A DNA stretch of 59,498 bases, from the NCBI GenBank assembly GCA_004802705.1, contig SGPL01000163.1:1-59498 (forward strand). The letters run 5' to 3'. Below are positions 58,734 to 59,498 of the stretch, piece by piece (position 1 is the first letter of the stretch; each line of letters begins with the position of its first letter). The notes below the pieces were generated by a model. It did not search any database and was not told the origin of the DNA. It saw only the letters and a program-made list of their open reading frames with translations. The stretch comes from Bondarzewia mesenterica (Eukaryota > Basidiomycota > Agaricomycetes > Russulales > Bondarzewiaceae). The translations under genes and the position numbers were made by a program.

Positions 58734-59183
58734 ATGACACCGGAGGAGATAGAGTCCGTATTGTGCCACACTGCATTCTTCCATTCAGAGCCCTTTGCTC
58801 NCACCTTCGATCCCGGCGTGTACACAGCGCACATGCGGAAGGCTCTNTTCGACAAGGACAAGGGATCTGTCNGAATATTGCCGGGAGTGAGGGTAAAAGT
58901 GCTCCAATACGAACAGAGTGTGTGGGAGATGTTGAGTGCGATGTGGGAATTGCAAGCATTATACGCTGAGAACCTCGCGAAGGGTACATCAGGGAGGGTT
59001 GTTGAGTTCCATATGATGGAGGGCGGAACTGTGGCCTCCGCTGATGAGCACCCCTGCTTCCTAACCTTGGAGACTACTATTGTTGTCCCTTTGTTTCAGA
59101 TCCCAAGACTCCCTCATTCCCGTCCTTTTGCGATATCTTGCGATATCTTCCGATCTTTTGCGATCTTTTGCGATCTTTTCTAA
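58734..59183 (+). CDS. Hypothetical protein, 5' end unresolved
   Basis: Open frame beginning MTPEEIESVLCHTAFFHSEP and continuing VYTAHMRKA, GVRVKVLQYEQSVWEMLSAM. The same frame is open upstream to about 58630 (TGLTDDILDNPPPEK), so the ATG at 58734 may be internal. After about 59040 the frame runs into low-complexity sequence and the 10-bp tandem repeat, so the true end may be an intron donor earlier. Three N bases fall in it. No family recognised. The amphipathic middle looks like a structural or regulatory protein or a repeat-encoded ORF. Confidence 0.35.
   Translation: MTPEEIESVLCHTAFFHSEPFAXTFDPGVYTAHMRKAXFDKDKGSVXILPGVRVKVLQYEQSVWEMLSAMWELQALYAENLAKGTSGRVVEFHMMEGGTVASADEHPCFLTLETTIVVPLFQIPRLPHSRPFAISCDIFRSFAIFCDLF
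59131..59180. repeat. 10-bp tandem repeat, five copies
   Basis: Five adjacent 10-bp units of CGATCTTTTG, the first two in the variant form CGATATCTTG/C. Minisatellite-like. Confidence 0.85.
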
Positions 59184-59498
59184 GCTTACCTGCTTCGACC
59201 TCTGATCACGAGACCATTCTTAGTCGATGCTCCGGACCTTCTTCACGTATCAGACTGCCGCAATCGACGATGCCGAGCAGCACTCAAGCTCATCCATTCA
59301 GCCCGACAGTTTTCGGTATCAGCGGCCGACCATCTGCGATATCGCCTGCATCCCGTTCCGATCCGATATCGCTCGGAGCATACGCTCCTCCGTTCCGTCA
59401 TTTTATCACATGTTATTTCCAGGAGACTTCGCAGGGCGCCTATCGGGTTCACCAGATTACCTTTTACCTTTTGATCTCACATGCTTTCGCTTCCCTTC
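59184..59498. other. Trailing interval
   Basis: No gene seen. The sequence is rich in CGATATCGC-like motifs (for example around 59333-59372), perhaps related to the adjacent tandem repeat. Confidence 0.35.

Overview
This window looks like a piece of an Agaricomycete (mushroom-forming basidiomycete, plausibly a wood-decay polypore) nuclear genome. Genes carry many short introns (about 50-75 nt, GT-AG with CTGAC-like branch sites). The content is typical of these fungi: a DUF6533 membrane protein, a STAND/NACHT-WD40 receptor, a multi-intron P450, a secreted berberine-bridge-type oxidase, a Tad-like LINE and two-finger C2H2 proteins. Scattered N bases and one N gap (about 22112-22214) cluster in multicopy sequence.

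Layout. 1-3.5 kb: cytochrome P450 (+). 4.2-10.9 kb: a nearly full-length non-LTR retrotransposon (-) with gag-like ORF1 and an endonuclease/RT/RNase H ORF2, broken by six in-frame stops and one homopolymer frameshift. 12.1-19.8 kb: a run of small-molecule enzymes, namely an HGGG/GDSAG hydrolase (+), a secreted type-B carboxylesterase (-) and a BBE-like FAD oxidase (+). 20.6-22 kb: a DUF6533 seven-TM protein (-). 23 kb: Nudix hydrolase (+). 25.1-27.1 kb: mitochondrial dihydrolipoyl dehydrogenase (-). 27.5-30.5 kb: AGC-type protein kinase with a long Ser/Pro-rich tail (+).

32.5-34.5 kb: a small unidentified protein and a two-module GTHGF protein of unknown function (+). 35.4-42 kb: an intact NRAMP metal transporter (-) flanked by relics of three conserved genes, UTP14 (C-terminal half), a HIT protein and CutC (N-terminal half). 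44.1-45.3 and 53.1-54.5 kb: two related C2H2/C2HC zinc-finger genes (-) whose 3' flanks share duplicated sequence. Between them, 47.4-51.2 kb: a fungal NLR (-) with five nearly identical WD40 units. The last 3 kb are repeat-rich and contain a clear MITE with 34-bp terminal inverted repeats and a target-site duplication (57.1-57.45 kb).

How it fits together: the P450, two esterases and the flavin oxidase could act together in detoxification or secondary metabolism, but no backbone synthase is present. DLD, the kinase, the Nudix enzyme and NRAMP are housekeeping. The NLR and the repeats mark a fast-evolving half. Exon joins were made by eye from splice signals and family patterns and should be read as models.
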